The notes: generated by a model from the letters alone, not told the origin. DNA of 64,000 bases from JABDIP01 sp965212545 (GCA_965212545.1 CBDBVB010000031.1:98437-162436), one strand, 5' to 3'; numbered from the stretch's first letter, positions 17,974 through 26,918 are shown. Numbers and translations are program-made.

Positions 17974-19326
17974 TCATGCTTTGACAATCCTGTCACGACC
18001 CCTGGAAACATTGCGGGTCGCATTGCGCGTATCGACGACGATCGGAACCGCCGCCACCAGCCCATCGTAGTCCAGCGCCGAATGATCGGTGCAGATCAAC
18101 GCCAGATCGTATTGGGCGAACCGGTCCGGTTCCCAGGAAACCGAGCGGCGACCGGCCAGTGCCGGATAGGCACGGGTCGGCGGCATCTCCGGTAGGAATG
18201 GATCATGATAATCGACCTGCGCGCCGAGCGCCTCGAGCCTCTCGATCAGCTTCAAGGCCGGGCTTTCCCGCAGATCGTCGACATCTTTCTTGTAGGCGAC
18301 ACCGATCAGGAGGATTCGCGCCTGGCTGATCGCCTTGCCGGCCCTGTCGCTCAAGGCCTGGACCACCCGCTCCACCACATAACCCGGCATGCGGGTGTTG
18401 ATCTCGCCGGCAAGCTCGATGAACCGGGTCGGAATCTCGTGCTCGCGCGCCTTCCAGGTCAGGTAGAACGGGTCGATCGGAATGCAGTGCCCGCCCAGAC
18501 CGGGGCCCGGGTAGAAGGGCATGAATCCGAACGGCTTGGTTTTGGCCGCTTCGATCACCTCCCAGACATCGATTCCCATGGCGTCGTAGATCACCTTGAG
18601 CTCGTTGACCAGGGCGATGTTGACAGAGCGGAACACGTTTTCGGTTATCTTCACCGCCTCTGCCGCGCGCGTCGATGACACCGCCACTGTCTTGCTGACG
18701 ATGCGGCCATACAGCGCCTCGGCCAGCGCAAGGCTGGCTGGATCGTCCGCGCCGATCACCTTGGGAATCAGGTCGGTGCTGAATTTCGCGTTGCCCGGAT
18801 CTTCGCGTTCCGGCGAATAGGCGACGAACATATCGCGCCCCGGCGTGAATCCGGACCTCGCCAGAACTGGCCGCAAAACCTCGTCTGTGGTGCCCGGATA
18901 GCTGGTCGATTCCAGCACCACCAGGCTGCCGGTCCGCAAATGCCCGACGATCGAATCGGCGGTGCGCTCCACATAGCCCAGATCGGGCTCGCGGTATTGG
19001 GTAAGCGGCGTCGGGACACAGATGATCATCACATCACAGCCGGCTGACTGCCCGAAATCAGCAGTCGCGGAGAAAATGCCCGCCTCCACGATGCCGGCGA
19101 TCACGTTGGAGTCGATATGCTTTATGTAGGACCGGCCAGCATTCAGCATGTCCACCTTGGCCTGGTCGATATCGAAGCCGAGTGTCGGGAACCCCGCCTC
19201 AGCGAACAGGCGGGCCAGCGGCAGGCCGACATAGCCCATACCGACGATCCCGACGCAGGCCTGCGTCGCTTCGATCTTTTCCCGCAAGGCGGTGGCTGCG
19301 GGATTGTCGTGCACGCTCTGGGACAT
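17974..19326 (-). CDS. wbpA: UDP-N-acetyl-D-glucosamine 6-dehydrogenase, WbpA-like
   Basis: Member of the UDP-glucose/GDP-mannose dehydrogenase family that oxidises C6 of a nucleotide sugar twice with NAD+. The Rossmann motif 'VGIVGMGYVGLPLARLF' lies near residue 25. 'AEAVKITENVFRSVNIA', 'GPGLGGHCIPIDPFYLTW' (catalytic cysteine in GGHC) and 'LLIGVAYKKDVDDLRESPA' follow. The 450-residue length fits. I chose ATG 19326 because the nucleotide-binding fold begins soon after. UDP-GlcNAc as substrate is inferred from the adjacent diacetamido-uronate genes; substrates of this family cannot be read reliably from motifs alone. Confidence 0.9.
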   Translation of the reverse strand: MSQSVHDNPAATALREKIEATQACVGIVGMGYVGLPLARLFAEAGFPTLGFDIDQAKVDMLNAGRSYIKHIDSNVIAGIVEAGIFSATADFGQSAGCDVMIICVPTPLTQYREPDLGYVERTADSIVGHLRTGSLVVLESTSYPGTTDEVLRPVLARSGFTPGRDMFVAYSPEREDPGNAKFSTDLIPKVIGADDPASLALAEALYGRIVSKTVAVSSTRAAEAVKITENVFRSVNIALVNELKVIYDAMGIDVWEVIEAAKTKPFGFMPFYPGPGLGGHCIPIDPFYLTWKAREHEIPTRFIELAGEINTRMPGYVVERVVQALSDRAGKAISQARILLIGVAYKKDVDDLRESPALKLIERLEALGAQVDYHDPFLPEMPPTRAYPALAGRRSVSWEPDRFAQYDLALICTDHSALDYDGLVAAVPIVVDTRNATRNVSRGRDRIVKA

Positions 19327-19460
19327 TGGTTCAGATCCTGGGCGTCGGGCTGACAGCCTTGGGCGAAACGCCAAGCTGCGCGCGGCGACGTTCGCGATGC
19401 TCTAACGCCGAAACCGGCATTTGGCAAGCCGGTGCCCAGGGGCCCTGTCCGGTGCACACG

Positions 19461-20867
19461 TCAGACCGGCAGCCTGATCTGGCAGCGCAGGCCGCCTTGG
19501 GGTGCGCGGCCCAGGCGCAGTTCGCCGCCATGGCCGCGGACGATATCGCGGGCGATGGTCAAACCCAGCCCGGTCCCTCCGGTCTGCTGGTTCCGTGAGG
19601 CATCGATACGGAAGAACGGCTTGAAGACATCGCCCAGATGCTCCTCTGCGATCCCCGGGCCATCATCGTCAATGACAATCTCCACGAAACGCGGACCGCT
19701 GGCCACGACGGTGACCCAGATCCGCGTGGCATGGCGGGCGGCATTGGACAGCAGGTTGGCAAGACAGCGTTTCATTGCCTGGGGCCGCAACGCCAGCCGA
19801 AGGCCGCCGGCGATCTCCGCCTGGACATCGGCATCCTCACGCCGCGCGCTGGCGACGACGTCGTAGAGCAGCCCGCTCAGATCGGTGGAAACCGCCTGCT
19901 CGTCGCCCTCGCCGCGGGCGAAGGCCAAGTAGCCTTCGATCATCGTCTCCATATCGGCGACGTCGGATTTCAGATCCTCGATCTCCGGCCCGTCGCCCAG
20001 CATGGCCAGTTGCAGCTTGATGCGGGTCAGCGGCGTACGCAAATCATGGCTCACGCCGGCCAGCATATCGGTGCGCTGCGTGATCTGGCGCTGGATACGC
20101 TCGCGCATCACCAGGAAGGCCCCGGCCGCCTGCCGCACCTCCAGCGCCCCTTCGGGCCGGAAGCTCGGCACATCACGACCCTTGCCGAAACTATCCGCCG
20201 CGGCCGCAAGCCGCAGGATCGGACCGATCTGCTTGCGCATGAACAGCAACGCCAGGGTGAAAAGAACGATGCCCGACCCCATCATCCACAGCATGAAGAC
20301 CTGGCTTGTCGAGCTGAACAGACGCCGGCGCGGCACCCGGGTGTGCAGCACGCCATCCTCCATCTGGACCTGGATCAAGGCATAGTCCCGGGTGACCTGC
20401 GGGTCGAAGATGAACGGCTGCTCGATGCTGACCTTCAGCGCTTCGCGCAGCTGGGTCTGAAGGATGACGTTGCCGCTGATCCGCGGTTGCTCGGGCAGCA
20501 CCGCCCCCTCGTGGAAGGTGATGACCAGCGCCATCGACCGGGCCGCCTCGGCGAAGATGGCCTGGCTCTCCTGCTCGCGCAGTCCCAGCTCCTCGATGAC
20601 ATAGGCGATCTCGCCGGAGACGCCGTTCGCCAGGCGCCGCGTCACCTTCTTCCAGTGCTGATCGTAGAAATAATAGGTGGCAATCACCTGCATCAGCAGA
20701 AACGGCGTGATGATGATCAGCAGCGTCCGGCCAAACAGGGTGCGCGGCAGGAACCTCTTGATCCAGTGCCGTGGCCGCGGCCAGAGAGCCAGCCGGTCGC
20801 GCTCGGGTGCTTGGTCGGCCGCCAGACCGTCTGCCAATGATCCGGAAGCACTCTCGTCGATCGCCAT
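19461..20867 (-). CDS. EnvZ-type sensor histidine kinase, no adjacent response regulator
   Basis: Inner-membrane kinase of 468 residues. Transmembrane helices near 46-66 and 189-211 enclose a periplasmic domain, followed by a HAMP region, the phosphoacceptor motif 'LAGVSHDLRTPLTR' with His274, and a catalytic domain with 'NLLSNAARHA', 'DDDGPGIAEEHLGDVFKPF' and 'GGTGLGLTIARDI'. It resembles the OmpR-partner family. Neighbours are wbpA downstream and znuA upstream, both unrelated, so its response regulator must be encoded elsewhere. The start at 20867 avoids a very Arg-rich upstream extension. Confidence 0.93.
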   Translation of the reverse strand: MAIDESASGSLADGLAADQAPERDRLALWPRPRHWIKRFLPRTLFGRTLLIIITPFLLMQVIATYYFYDQHWKKVTRRLANGVSGEIAYVIEELGLREQESQAIFAEAARSMALVITFHEGAVLPEQPRISGNVILQTQLREALKVSIEQPFIFDPQVTRDYALIQVQMEDGVLHTRVPRRRLFSSTSQVFMLWMMGSGIVLFTLALLFMRKQIGPILRLAAAADSFGKGRDVPSFRPEGALEVRQAAGAFLVMRERIQRQITQRTDMLAGVSHDLRTPLTRIKLQLAMLGDGPEIEDLKSDVADMETMIEGYLAFARGEGDEQAVSTDLSGLLYDVVASARREDADVQAEIAGGLRLALRPQAMKRCLANLLSNAARHATRIWVTVVASGPRFVEIVIDDDGPGIAEEHLGDVFKPFFRIDASRNQQTGGTGLGLTIARDIVRGHGGELRLGRAPQGGLRCQIRLPV

Positions 20868-21011
20868 CCGTCGCGCATCCGTTGGTCTGAAAACTCGCCG
20901 GCGCCGTCGCGCCCGCCGCTCCGGACGGCGGCGCAACCCGGACACCGGACGATCATCCTACCACTTTTTGCCCGAACGATGGCCAACGCCGAAACCGGCC
21001 ACAAGCCCGCG

Positions 21012-22115
21012 TCAGCCCGCCTCCGGCCCGCCCAGACAGTCGATCAGCGAGTCGGCCATCGTATTCATCAGCAGGAAATACTGCCCCGGGCCGGCGGGAA
21101 GTTCCGCGCCAAGCGGATCCAGCACGCCCGATTCGGCCTCCATGCCGTCGACCAGAGTCTCGACCAGCCGCGGCTCGAATTGTGGCTCGCTGAACACACA
21201 CCGCGCCTGGGTCGCCGCCAGCGTCTGGCGCAATTCGCGCAACCGGGCGGCGCCGGGCTGTATGTCAGGGCTGACCGTGATGCTGCCGACCGCGTTCACC
21301 GCGAATCGGCCCTCGAAATACTGGTAGGCGTCATGGAACACGACGAAAGGCCGATCCCGAACGGTTGCGAGCCGCTCCTCCAGCGCGTGTTCCAGGGCCG
21401 CCAGATCGGCGTCGAGCCGGGCGGCGTTTGCGCGATAGGCCGGGGCGTTCTCCGGGTCCGCCGCGACCAGCGCCTCGGCGACCACCTGCGCCATGGCAGC
21501 GGCATTCCGCGGATCCAGCCAGACGTGCATGTCAAAGGCGCCATGCTCGTCGTCATGATGGATCTCGGCGTGATCATCGTGGTCGTCGTGATGATCCGCG
21601 TGCTCTTCATGATCGTCATGGTCCGCGTGATCGTCGTGATCGTTATGCTCCGCGTGGTCGTCGTGGCCCTCGTGATGTTCCGCATGCTCGCCGTGATGCT
21701 CGTCATGCTCGTCACCGGCGTGATCATGCGCGTCCCAGCCGCCGCCTTCACGAAGAGGAAGCAGGCGCAGTCCGTCCGACTCGGCCAGAGTAACGATGCG
21801 GGCATCGGCGGCCAGGGTCTCGAGCGGCCGCTCCAGGAAGGTCTCCAAGCCTTCGCCCACCCAGATGACGATTTCCGCCCGCTCCAGGGCGCGGGCCTCC
21901 GACGGCCGCATGGCATAGCTGTGCGGCGAGCCGCCACTGCGGATCAGCAGGGTCGGCTCCGCCACCCCCTCCATCAGGGCCGCCGTCAGGGAATGAACCG
22001 GTTTGATCGTGGCCACGACGGCGGGCGCATCGGCCAGCGCCGGCTGTGCGGTGATCATCGCGCCAAGCCCCAGCGCGGTCAGGAGGCGAATTCGAAAGGC
22101 GGTCATGATGGCCAT
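21012..22115 (-). CDS. znuA: Zinc ABC transporter substrate-binding protein ZnuA
   Basis: Periplasmic zinc-capture protein. A signal peptide ('LLTALGLGAMITAQPALA') precedes 'AVVATIKPVHSLTAALM'. 'GGSPHSYAMRPS' provides a metal-binding histidine, 'MHVWLDPRNA' a second and 'FVVFHDAYQYFEGRF' a third. A long His/Asp loop of roughly 65 residues (about residues 125-190) is the zinc-collecting insertion typical of ZnuA, here very long. Translation may begin at 22115 or at the second ATG, 22106. A Zur-type palindrome lies 36-56 bases upstream. znuB is divergent; no ATPase gene is nearby. Confidence 0.95.
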   Translation of the reverse strand: MAIMTAFRIRLLTALGLGAMITAQPALADAPAVVATIKPVHSLTAALMEGVAEPTLLIRSGGSPHSYAMRPSEARALERAEIVIWVGEGLETFLERPLETLAADARIVTLAESDGLRLLPLREGGGWDAHDHAGDEHDEHHGEHAEHHEGHDDHAEHNDHDDHADHDDHEEHADHHDDHDDHAEIHHDDEHGAFDMHVWLDPRNAAAMAQVVAEALVAADPENAPAYRANAARLDADLAALEHALEERLATVRDRPFVVFHDAYQYFEGRFAVNAVGSITVSPDIQPGAARLRELRQTLAATQARCVFSEPQFEPRLVETLVDGMEAESGVLDPLGAELPAGPGQYFLLMNTMADSLIDCLGGPEAG

Positions 22116-22150
22116 TATCTGCGGATTGCCGTCACCGGCGGACCACAACG

Positions 22151-22171
22151 ATATGTTATGTTATAACATAT
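22151..22171. promoter_or_regulatory. Zur box between znuA and znuB
   Basis: A perfect inverted repeat: half-sites ATATGTTAT and ATAACATAT separated by GTT. Its core and 17-base spacing agree with the Zur consensus ATGTTATA-N-TATAACAT known from proteobacteria. It is centred in the divergent promoter region, so one Zur dimer pair could repress both znuA and znuB when zinc is plentiful. Confidence 0.9.
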
Positions 22172-22238
22172 TGCAATGCCGACCGGGATGGGCATTGTTC
22201 GGGCATCACTCCCGCAAAGAGCCTCAGGAGCCGCCGCC

Positions 22239-23045
22239 ATGTATTTCGACGATTTCGTCGTCCGCGCCATTGTCGGCGGCATCGGAGTCGCCTTGGTAGC
22301 AAGCCCGCTGGGCTGTTTCATCGTGTGGCGGCGCATGGCCTACTTCGGCGATTCCCTGGCCCATTCCGCCCTTCTCGGCATCGCGTTGGGGGTGGTGCTG
22401 TCGGTTGACCTGACCATCGGCATATTTGCCGTCTGCGCCCTGTTCGCGGTGGCCATCGTACTGCTCCAGGAGCAGCGGCGGTTCGCCACCGATACGCTGC
22501 TCGGACTGTTCGCCCATTCCGCCCTGGCGCTCGGACTTGTCGTGATCAGTTTCATGGAGACGCTCAGGATCGACCTGATGGGCTATCTGTTCGGCGACAT
22601 CCTGTCGGTCGGCCGCGACGATCTGATTTGGATCTGGGTCGGCGGCGCTGTGGTGCTGGCCGGTCTGGCGGCCCTGTGGCGCCGGATGTTGGCGGTGACG
22701 GTGCATGAGGAGTTGGCACGGGCGGAGGGCATCAACGCGCTGGCCGTGCGGCTGGGTTTCACCTTGCTTCTGGCGACGACCATCGCCATCGCCATGAAGA
22801 TCGTCGGCATCCTGTTGGTGACGTCGCTGATGATCATTCCGGCGGCGGCAGCACGCCGCTTCGCCGGGACGCCGGAGCGCATGGCGCTCGTCGCCGCCCT
22901 GATCGGAAGTGCCGCGGTCGGCGCCGGCGTGCTCGGATCGCTGCAATTCGACACCCCCTCCGGCCCCTCGGTGGTCGTGGCCGCCCTGGCCCTCTTCCTG
23001 GCCGGTCAGGCGCTGGGGGCCGTGGCGCGGGTGGGGGATGGCTGA
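22239..23045 (+). CDS. znuB: Zinc ABC transporter permease ZnuB
   Basis: Inner-membrane permease of 268 residues with about eight hydrophobic segments. 'PLGCFIVWRRMAYFGDSLAHSALLGIALG' contains the conserved GD-S-AHS signature of the ABC-3 family, and 'GILLVTSLMIIPAAAARR' is the characteristic C-terminal block. The start at 22239 follows a CAGGAG ribosome site; the upstream in-frame ATG at 22176 lies only five bases past the Zur box and would add unconserved residues. The ATPase ZnuC is not adjacent, unlike the usual znuACB group. Confidence 0.93.
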   Translation: MYFDDFVVRAIVGGIGVALVASPLGCFIVWRRMAYFGDSLAHSALLGIALGVVLSVDLTIGIFAVCALFAVAIVLLQEQRRFATDTLLGLFAHSALALGLVVISFMETLRIDLMGYLFGDILSVGRDDLIWIWVGGAVVLAGLAALWRRMLAVTVHEELARAEGINALAVRLGFTLLLATTIAIAMKIVGILLVTSLMIIPAAAARRFAGTPERMALVAALIGSAAVGAGVLGSLQFDTPSGPSVVVAALALFLAGQALGAVARVGDG

Positions 23046-23159
23046 TCGATCAGACACGCGGGTGCCAATCGGTTGGACTTACACTATATTCATGGCTGCT
23101 GAGCGAGACTTGGTATCGGCCGCATCCCTGCCGCATTGCCGCATCAGAGTCGAGGGATC

Positions 23160-23783
23160 ATGAGCGAGACATCCAAGCGCAACCGATTGGCCCGCACCAC
23201 CGCCGCAACGGCGCTCGCCGTCGGCATGCTGGGCTGGACGGTGCCCGGCGATGCCCATCCGCATATCTGGATCGACGCCGCCGCGACCCTGGTCTTCGAA
23301 CACGGCGTCCTGGTCAGCGTCGAGACGCAGTGGACGCTCGACCCCTTCGTCAGCGCGTTGCTGATCCAGGATTTCGATGCCGACGAGAACGGCGTGTTCG
23401 ATGCGGACGAGGCGACGGCGCTGGAGCAGGCGACCTTCGTCGGCCTGAGCGAGTTCGGCTTCTACACCCATCTGCGCATCGGCGGCGTGGCCTATTCGCC
23501 CGAGACGGTGCAGGCATTCCAGCCGACCATCCGCGACGACACCGTGCTTTACAGCTTCGTTGTACCGCTACCGGAACCGATCGACCCGGCCCGGCAGTCG
23601 GTAGATGTCGCCTTCTACGACGAGACCTATTACACGGACCTCTATACCGAGGATGGCTGGATCGCGGTCAGCGGCGACCAGACCGCCGGCTGTGTGCCGA
23701 CCCTGCGGCAGGACACCGAGACGCCCATCTATTTCGGCATGGTCTTTCCGGTAAGGATCGGTCTGCGCTGTGTGGAAGGATAG
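23160..23783 (+). CDS. DUF1007 family periplasmic protein
   Basis: A secreted protein of 207 residues. After a signal peptide it begins 'AHPHIWIDAAATLVF', the DUF1007 hallmark, and contains 'DFDADENGVFDADEA', an EF-hand-like acidic loop. DUF1007 genes usually precede NicO/RcnA-type nickel-cobalt transporters, as here, where the next gene overlaps by 14 bases. The His-rich mature N-terminus suggests metal handling, but no biochemical role is established to my knowledge. ATG 23160 follows GAGGGA. Confidence 0.88.
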   Translation: MSETSKRNRLARTTAATALAVGMLGWTVPGDAHPHIWIDAAATLVFEHGVLVSVETQWTLDPFVSALLIQDFDADENGVFDADEATALEQATFVGLSEFGFYTHLRIGGVAYSPETVQAFQPTIRDDTVLYSFVVPLPEPIDPARQSVDVAFYDETYYTDLYTEDGWIAVSGDQTAGCVPTLRQDTETPIYFGMVFPVRIGLRCVEG

Positions 23784-24723
23784 CCTGCGCGCCGGGCTCG
23801 CAGCGGCGCTGACCCTCGCTTCGACCTCGGCCACGGCACAGTATCTTCGCGGCGGCGAGACGGCGGCCCCGACCCAGGACCCGTCACTGATCCAGAAGGT
23901 GCTGTTCCAGGTCGCCCAGATGCAGGCTCGGCTCAATGCCGAGCTGACCGAAACGATCCGGGCGGCGCAAGACGGCGATTCGCTGGCCCCGGCACTCGCG
24001 ATCATCGGCGCCGCCTTCCTCTATGGCGTGCTGCATGCGGCCGGACCAGGGCACGGCAAGGCCGTCGTCGCGACCTATTTTCTCGCCAACCCGGCGCGCT
24101 GGCTGCGCGGCGTCACCACGGGCTTCGCTGTCGCCATGATCCAGGCCGTCACAGCGATCCTGCTGGTCGCCATCCTGGCCATGGTGCTGGGCGTGGCGCT
24201 GACCCAGGTGCTGGACCGGGCGCTCACCATCGAGCTCCTGAGCTACGCGCTGATCGTTGGCCTGGGGCTCTACATGTTGTATCGCGTCGCGACCGGACAG
24301 GCGGCCTGCGGCCATGATCATCACGGCCACGATCATCACATCGATGCCGGGACCGGCCGTACAGGACTGCGTGGCTGGGTCGACCGGGCGCTCCCGGAGG
24401 ATTTGGCGCCGCTGGCGGTTGCCGTCGGCCTGCGCCCCTGCTCCGGCGCCATCATCATCCTGCTGTTTACACTGGCGAACGGCATCTTCCTGATCGGCGC
24501 GCTGGCCACCTTCAGCATGGCGTTCGGCACCGCGCTGGTGGTGTCGCTGGCCGGGCTACTGGCCATCGCATTGCGCCGCTCGATCACGGCAAGCGACCGT
24601 AGTCACGCCTTCGTCGCCCGCATCCAGACCGGCGTCACCGTCGCCGGCGCGCTGGTCATCACCACGCTGGGCGGCTTGATGTTCGCCGGCGCCCTGCATC
24701 GCGGCGGTCTGCTCGGTATGTAA
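23770..24723 (+). CDS. NicO/RcnA-like nickel/cobalt transport membrane protein
   Basis: A 317-residue membrane protein starting with GTG inside the DUF1007 gene. A signal-like N-terminus is followed by about six helices carrying 'FLYGVLHAAGPGHGKAVVATY' with its conserved HAAGPGHGK motif, a His-rich cytoplasmic loop ('CGHDHHGHDHHID') near residue 180 and 'AVGLRPCSGAIIILLFTL'. These are signatures of the high-affinity NicO/RcnA family. Whether it imports or exports, and whether the metal is Ni, Co or Zn, is not clear. Proximity to the zinc genes hints at zinc, while cobalt would suit the cobSTs elsewhere in the window. Confidence 0.9.
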   Translation: MWKDSLRAGLAAALTLASTSATAQYLRGGETAAPTQDPSLIQKVLFQVAQMQARLNAELTETIRAAQDGDSLAPALAIIGAAFLYGVLHAAGPGHGKAVVATYFLANPARWLRGVTTGFAVAMIQAVTAILLVAILAMVLGVALTQVLDRALTIELLSYALIVGLGLYMLYRVATGQAACGHDHHGHDHHIDAGTGRTGLRGWVDRALPEDLAPLAVAVGLRPCSGAIIILLFTLANGIFLIGALATFSMAFGTALVVSLAGLLAIALRRSITASDRSHAFVARIQTGVTVAGALVITTLGGLMFAGALHRGGLLGM

Positions 24724-24742
24724 CGACCGGCAATTCGCCGCC

Positions 24743-25150
24743 CTAGAGAAAATCCCGCAGCATCGCCACAAGCGGCTTGTCGGCCGGGGGCATCGGATAG
24801 TCGCGCATCCGCACCGGCCGGACCCAGGCCAGCGCCTGGCCCTCCTGCGGCATCGGCGTGCCCTGCCAGACGCGGCACAGGAACAGCGGCATCAGCAAGT
24901 GAAAGCCGTCATAGGCATGCGAAGCGAAGGTGAACGGAGCAAGGCAGCTCTCCACCGTGTCGATCGCCAGTTCCTCATGCAGTTCGCGGATCAGCGCGGC
25001 CTCGGGCGTTTCTCCGTCATGGACCTTGCCGCCCGGAAACTCCCACAGGCCGGCCATGCTCTTGCCCTCTGGCCGCTGCGCCAACAACACCCGGCCGTCG
25101 GCGTCCACCAGCGCCACGGCCGCGACCAGCAGTACGGCCGTTCCGCTCAT
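24743..25150 (-). CDS. mutT: 8-oxo-dGTP diphosphatase, MutT-like Nudix hydrolase
   Basis: Removes oxidised guanine nucleotides from the pool. The Nudix box is complete: 'GGKVHDGETPEAALIRELHEE' region near residues 40-60 with G-x5-E-x7-R-E-x2-E-E. 'VLLAQRPEGKSMAGLWEFPG' just before it is the MutT form. Length 135 is typical. Its start overlaps the stop of the GNAT gene by four bases (ATGA). Confidence 0.93.
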   Translation of the reverse strand: MSGTAVLLVAAVALVDADGRVLLAQRPEGKSMAGLWEFPGGKVHDGETPEAALIRELHEELAIDTVESCLAPFTFASHAYDGFHLLMPLFLCRVWQGTPMPQEGQALAWVRPVRMRDYPMPPADKPLVAMLRDFL

Positions 25151-25701
25151 GGGGCCTGGCTGCTCTGCCGGTAACGATGCACCGTCATCTCGGATTCGCG
25201 CAGCCGATAGTACCGGCGGGCCTCACCATCGCGCACGAAGCCGTTCTTGTGCAGAACCCGGATCGAACCGGCATTGTCCGGCAGCACCGATGCCCAGATC
25301 GGATCGTGTCCCCGTCTGCGTGCGATTGCAGCGACGGCTTCGGCAATCTCGGTGGCGAAGCCGCAGCCCCAGTAGGGGCGGCCCAGCCAGAACCCGATCT
25401 CCGCCCCGCCCTCTTCATCCGGATGAATGCCGGCCACGCCAATGATCTGCTCCTCTTCGGGCAGGCTGGCGATCAACCATTCATGACGATCGGGCTGGCC
25501 GTCGATCCAGGCCTCGACCTCGACGACGGTCAACGGATATGGCAGGAACGACAAGGACCGCAGCACGGCCAGATCGTTGCTCATGGCCGCGATGGCTGCG
25601 GCGTCCGACCTCGCAAGGCGACCGAGCGTCAACCGCTCCGTATCCGCGATGGCGAGACCGCTCTCAGCTTCGATAGTCGGCATTGATCGAGATGTAGCCA
25701 T
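25147..25701 (-). CDS. GNAT acetyltransferase, RimJ/RimL-like
   Basis: Small cytosolic N-acetyltransferase of 184 residues. 'ERLTLGRLARSDAAAI' opens the fold. 'GFWLGRPYWGCGFATEIAEA' holds the acetyl-CoA pyrophosphate-binding loop and 'NAGSIRVLHKNGFVRDGEAR' is the last strand typical of RimJ/RimL relatives. It overlaps the argJ 3' end by up to 38 bases; a start at 25683 is equally possible. Substrate unknown, with ribosomal-protein N-termini and free metabolites both possible in this family. Confidence 0.87.
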   Translation of the reverse strand: MATSRSMPTIEAESGLAIADTERLTLGRLARSDAAAIAAMSNDLAVLRSLSFLPYPLTVVEVEAWIDGQPDRHEWLIASLPEEEQIIGVAGIHPDEEGGAEIGFWLGRPYWGCGFATEIAEAVAAIARRRGHDPIWASVLPDNAGSIRVLHKNGFVRDGEARRYYRLRESEMTVHRYRQSSQAP

Positions 25702-26896
25702 GGGTCAGGTCGCAGGTCCAGACCGTCGCGCGGCCGCGGCCGACCCCAAGATCGACGGCGATGTCGATCTCTCGGCCCTTCATGTGTCGGGCCACCGGCG
25801 CCTCGTCATAGCCGCTGACGAGTTGGCCGTCGCGGGTGATCTCCACACCGCCCATGGCGATCGACAGCCGGTCGCGATCGGCCTTCTCGCCGGACTTGCC
25901 CACCGCCATGACGATCCGCCCCCAGTTGGCGTCCTCGCCGGCAATGGCGGTCTTGACCAGCGGCGAGTTGGCGATGGCGAGGCCGACCCTGCGGGCCGCC
26001 CGCGCCGACTGGGCGCCGGTGACGGCAATCTCGACGAACTTCTCGGCGCCCTCGCCGTCCCGCACCACCTGCTGGGCGAGGTCGATCATCAATTCGTCGA
26101 GCGCCGTGCGGAATGCGCCCAGCCGGCGGTCTCGATGGTCCGTCACCGGCCGATGACCCGCCTTGCCGGTGGCGCAAAGCAGAACCGTGTCACTGGTCGA
26201 GGTATCGCCGTCGACGGTGATCGCATTGAACGAGCGGTTCGTCGCAGCCGCGAGGACCGGACGGAGCACCGACGCCGGCAACGCCGCATCGGTGAAGACG
26301 AAAGCCAGCATGGTCGCCATGTCCGGCGCGATCATGCCGGATCCCTTGGCGATACCGTTGATCGTCACCGGCACGCCGTCGATGTCGGTGGTCGCCGTTG
26401 CGCCCTTGGCGAAGGTGTCGGTGGTGCGGATCGCGTCGGCCGCCGCCTGCCACCCGGTCGGGCCGAGCCCCTTTGACAGTCCCGGCAGCGCGCCGGCGAT
26501 ATGGTCGGGCCCGACCGGCTCGCCGATCACTCCGGTCGAGGCCGGGAAGACCGCGCTCTCCGCACATCCCAGAATCCGCGCCGCCGCCTGGACCGTGTGC
26601 CGGACCGTGATGTCGCCGGCACCGCCGGTGAACGCGTTGGCATTGCCGGAATTCACCACGATCGCTCCCGCCGACCCGCCGGGAAGCGACTGGCGGCACC
26701 AATCCACCGGTGCCGAAGGACAGCGCGAGCGGGTCAGCACACCGGCAATGGCCGTGCCGGGGTCAAGGGCTGCCAGAAGCAGGTCGCGCTCGCCGGATTT
26801 CTTCAGCCCGGCGGCGGCGGCGGCGATCCGCACGCCGGCCACCGGTGGCATGTCGGGAAATCGGGACGGCGCGAGTGGAGACCGGGGAAGTTCCAT
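25664..26896 (-). CDS. argJ: Bifunctional glutamate N-acetyltransferase/amino-acid acetyltransferase ArgJ
   Basis: ArgJ recycles the acetyl group in arginine synthesis, moving it from N-acetylornithine to glutamate. The precursor self-cleaves before the nucleophilic threonine of 'MIAPDMATMLAFVF'. 'SGNANAFTGGAG', 'ASTGVIGEPV', 'TVDGDTSTSDTVL' and 'GEDANWGRIVMAVG' are further family blocks, and the end 'GYISINADYRS' is diagnostic. I set the start at 26896 because the domain begins there; the longer frame runs into the parvulin gene. Length 410 is normal. Confidence 0.96.
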   Translation of the reverse strand: MELPRSPLAPSRFPDMPPVAGVRIAAAAAGLKKSGERDLLLAALDPGTAIAGVLTRSRCPSAPVDWCRQSLPGGSAGAIVVNSGNANAFTGGAGDITVRHTVQAAARILGCAESAVFPASTGVIGEPVGPDHIAGALPGLSKGLGPTGWQAAADAIRTTDTFAKGATATTDIDGVPVTINGIAKGSGMIAPDMATMLAFVFTDAALPASVLRPVLAAATNRSFNAITVDGDTSTSDTVLLCATGKAGHRPVTDHRDRRLGAFRTALDELMIDLAQQVVRDGEGAEKFVEIAVTGAQSARAARRVGLAIANSPLVKTAIAGEDANWGRIVMAVGKSGEKADRDRLSIAMGGVEITRDGQLVSGYDEAPVARHMKGREIDIAVDLGVGRGRATVWTCDLTHGYISINADYRS

Positions 26897-26918
26897 CGCG
26901 TTGCCGTGATTCAGACCA

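Noticed and set aside
21540..21730. Repetitive GATC/CGTGATC-like DNA that could suggest a CRISPR array or tandem repeat
   Set aside because: There are no regular spacers and the repeat lies within the His-rich loop of ZnuA, where it encodes His and Asp runs.
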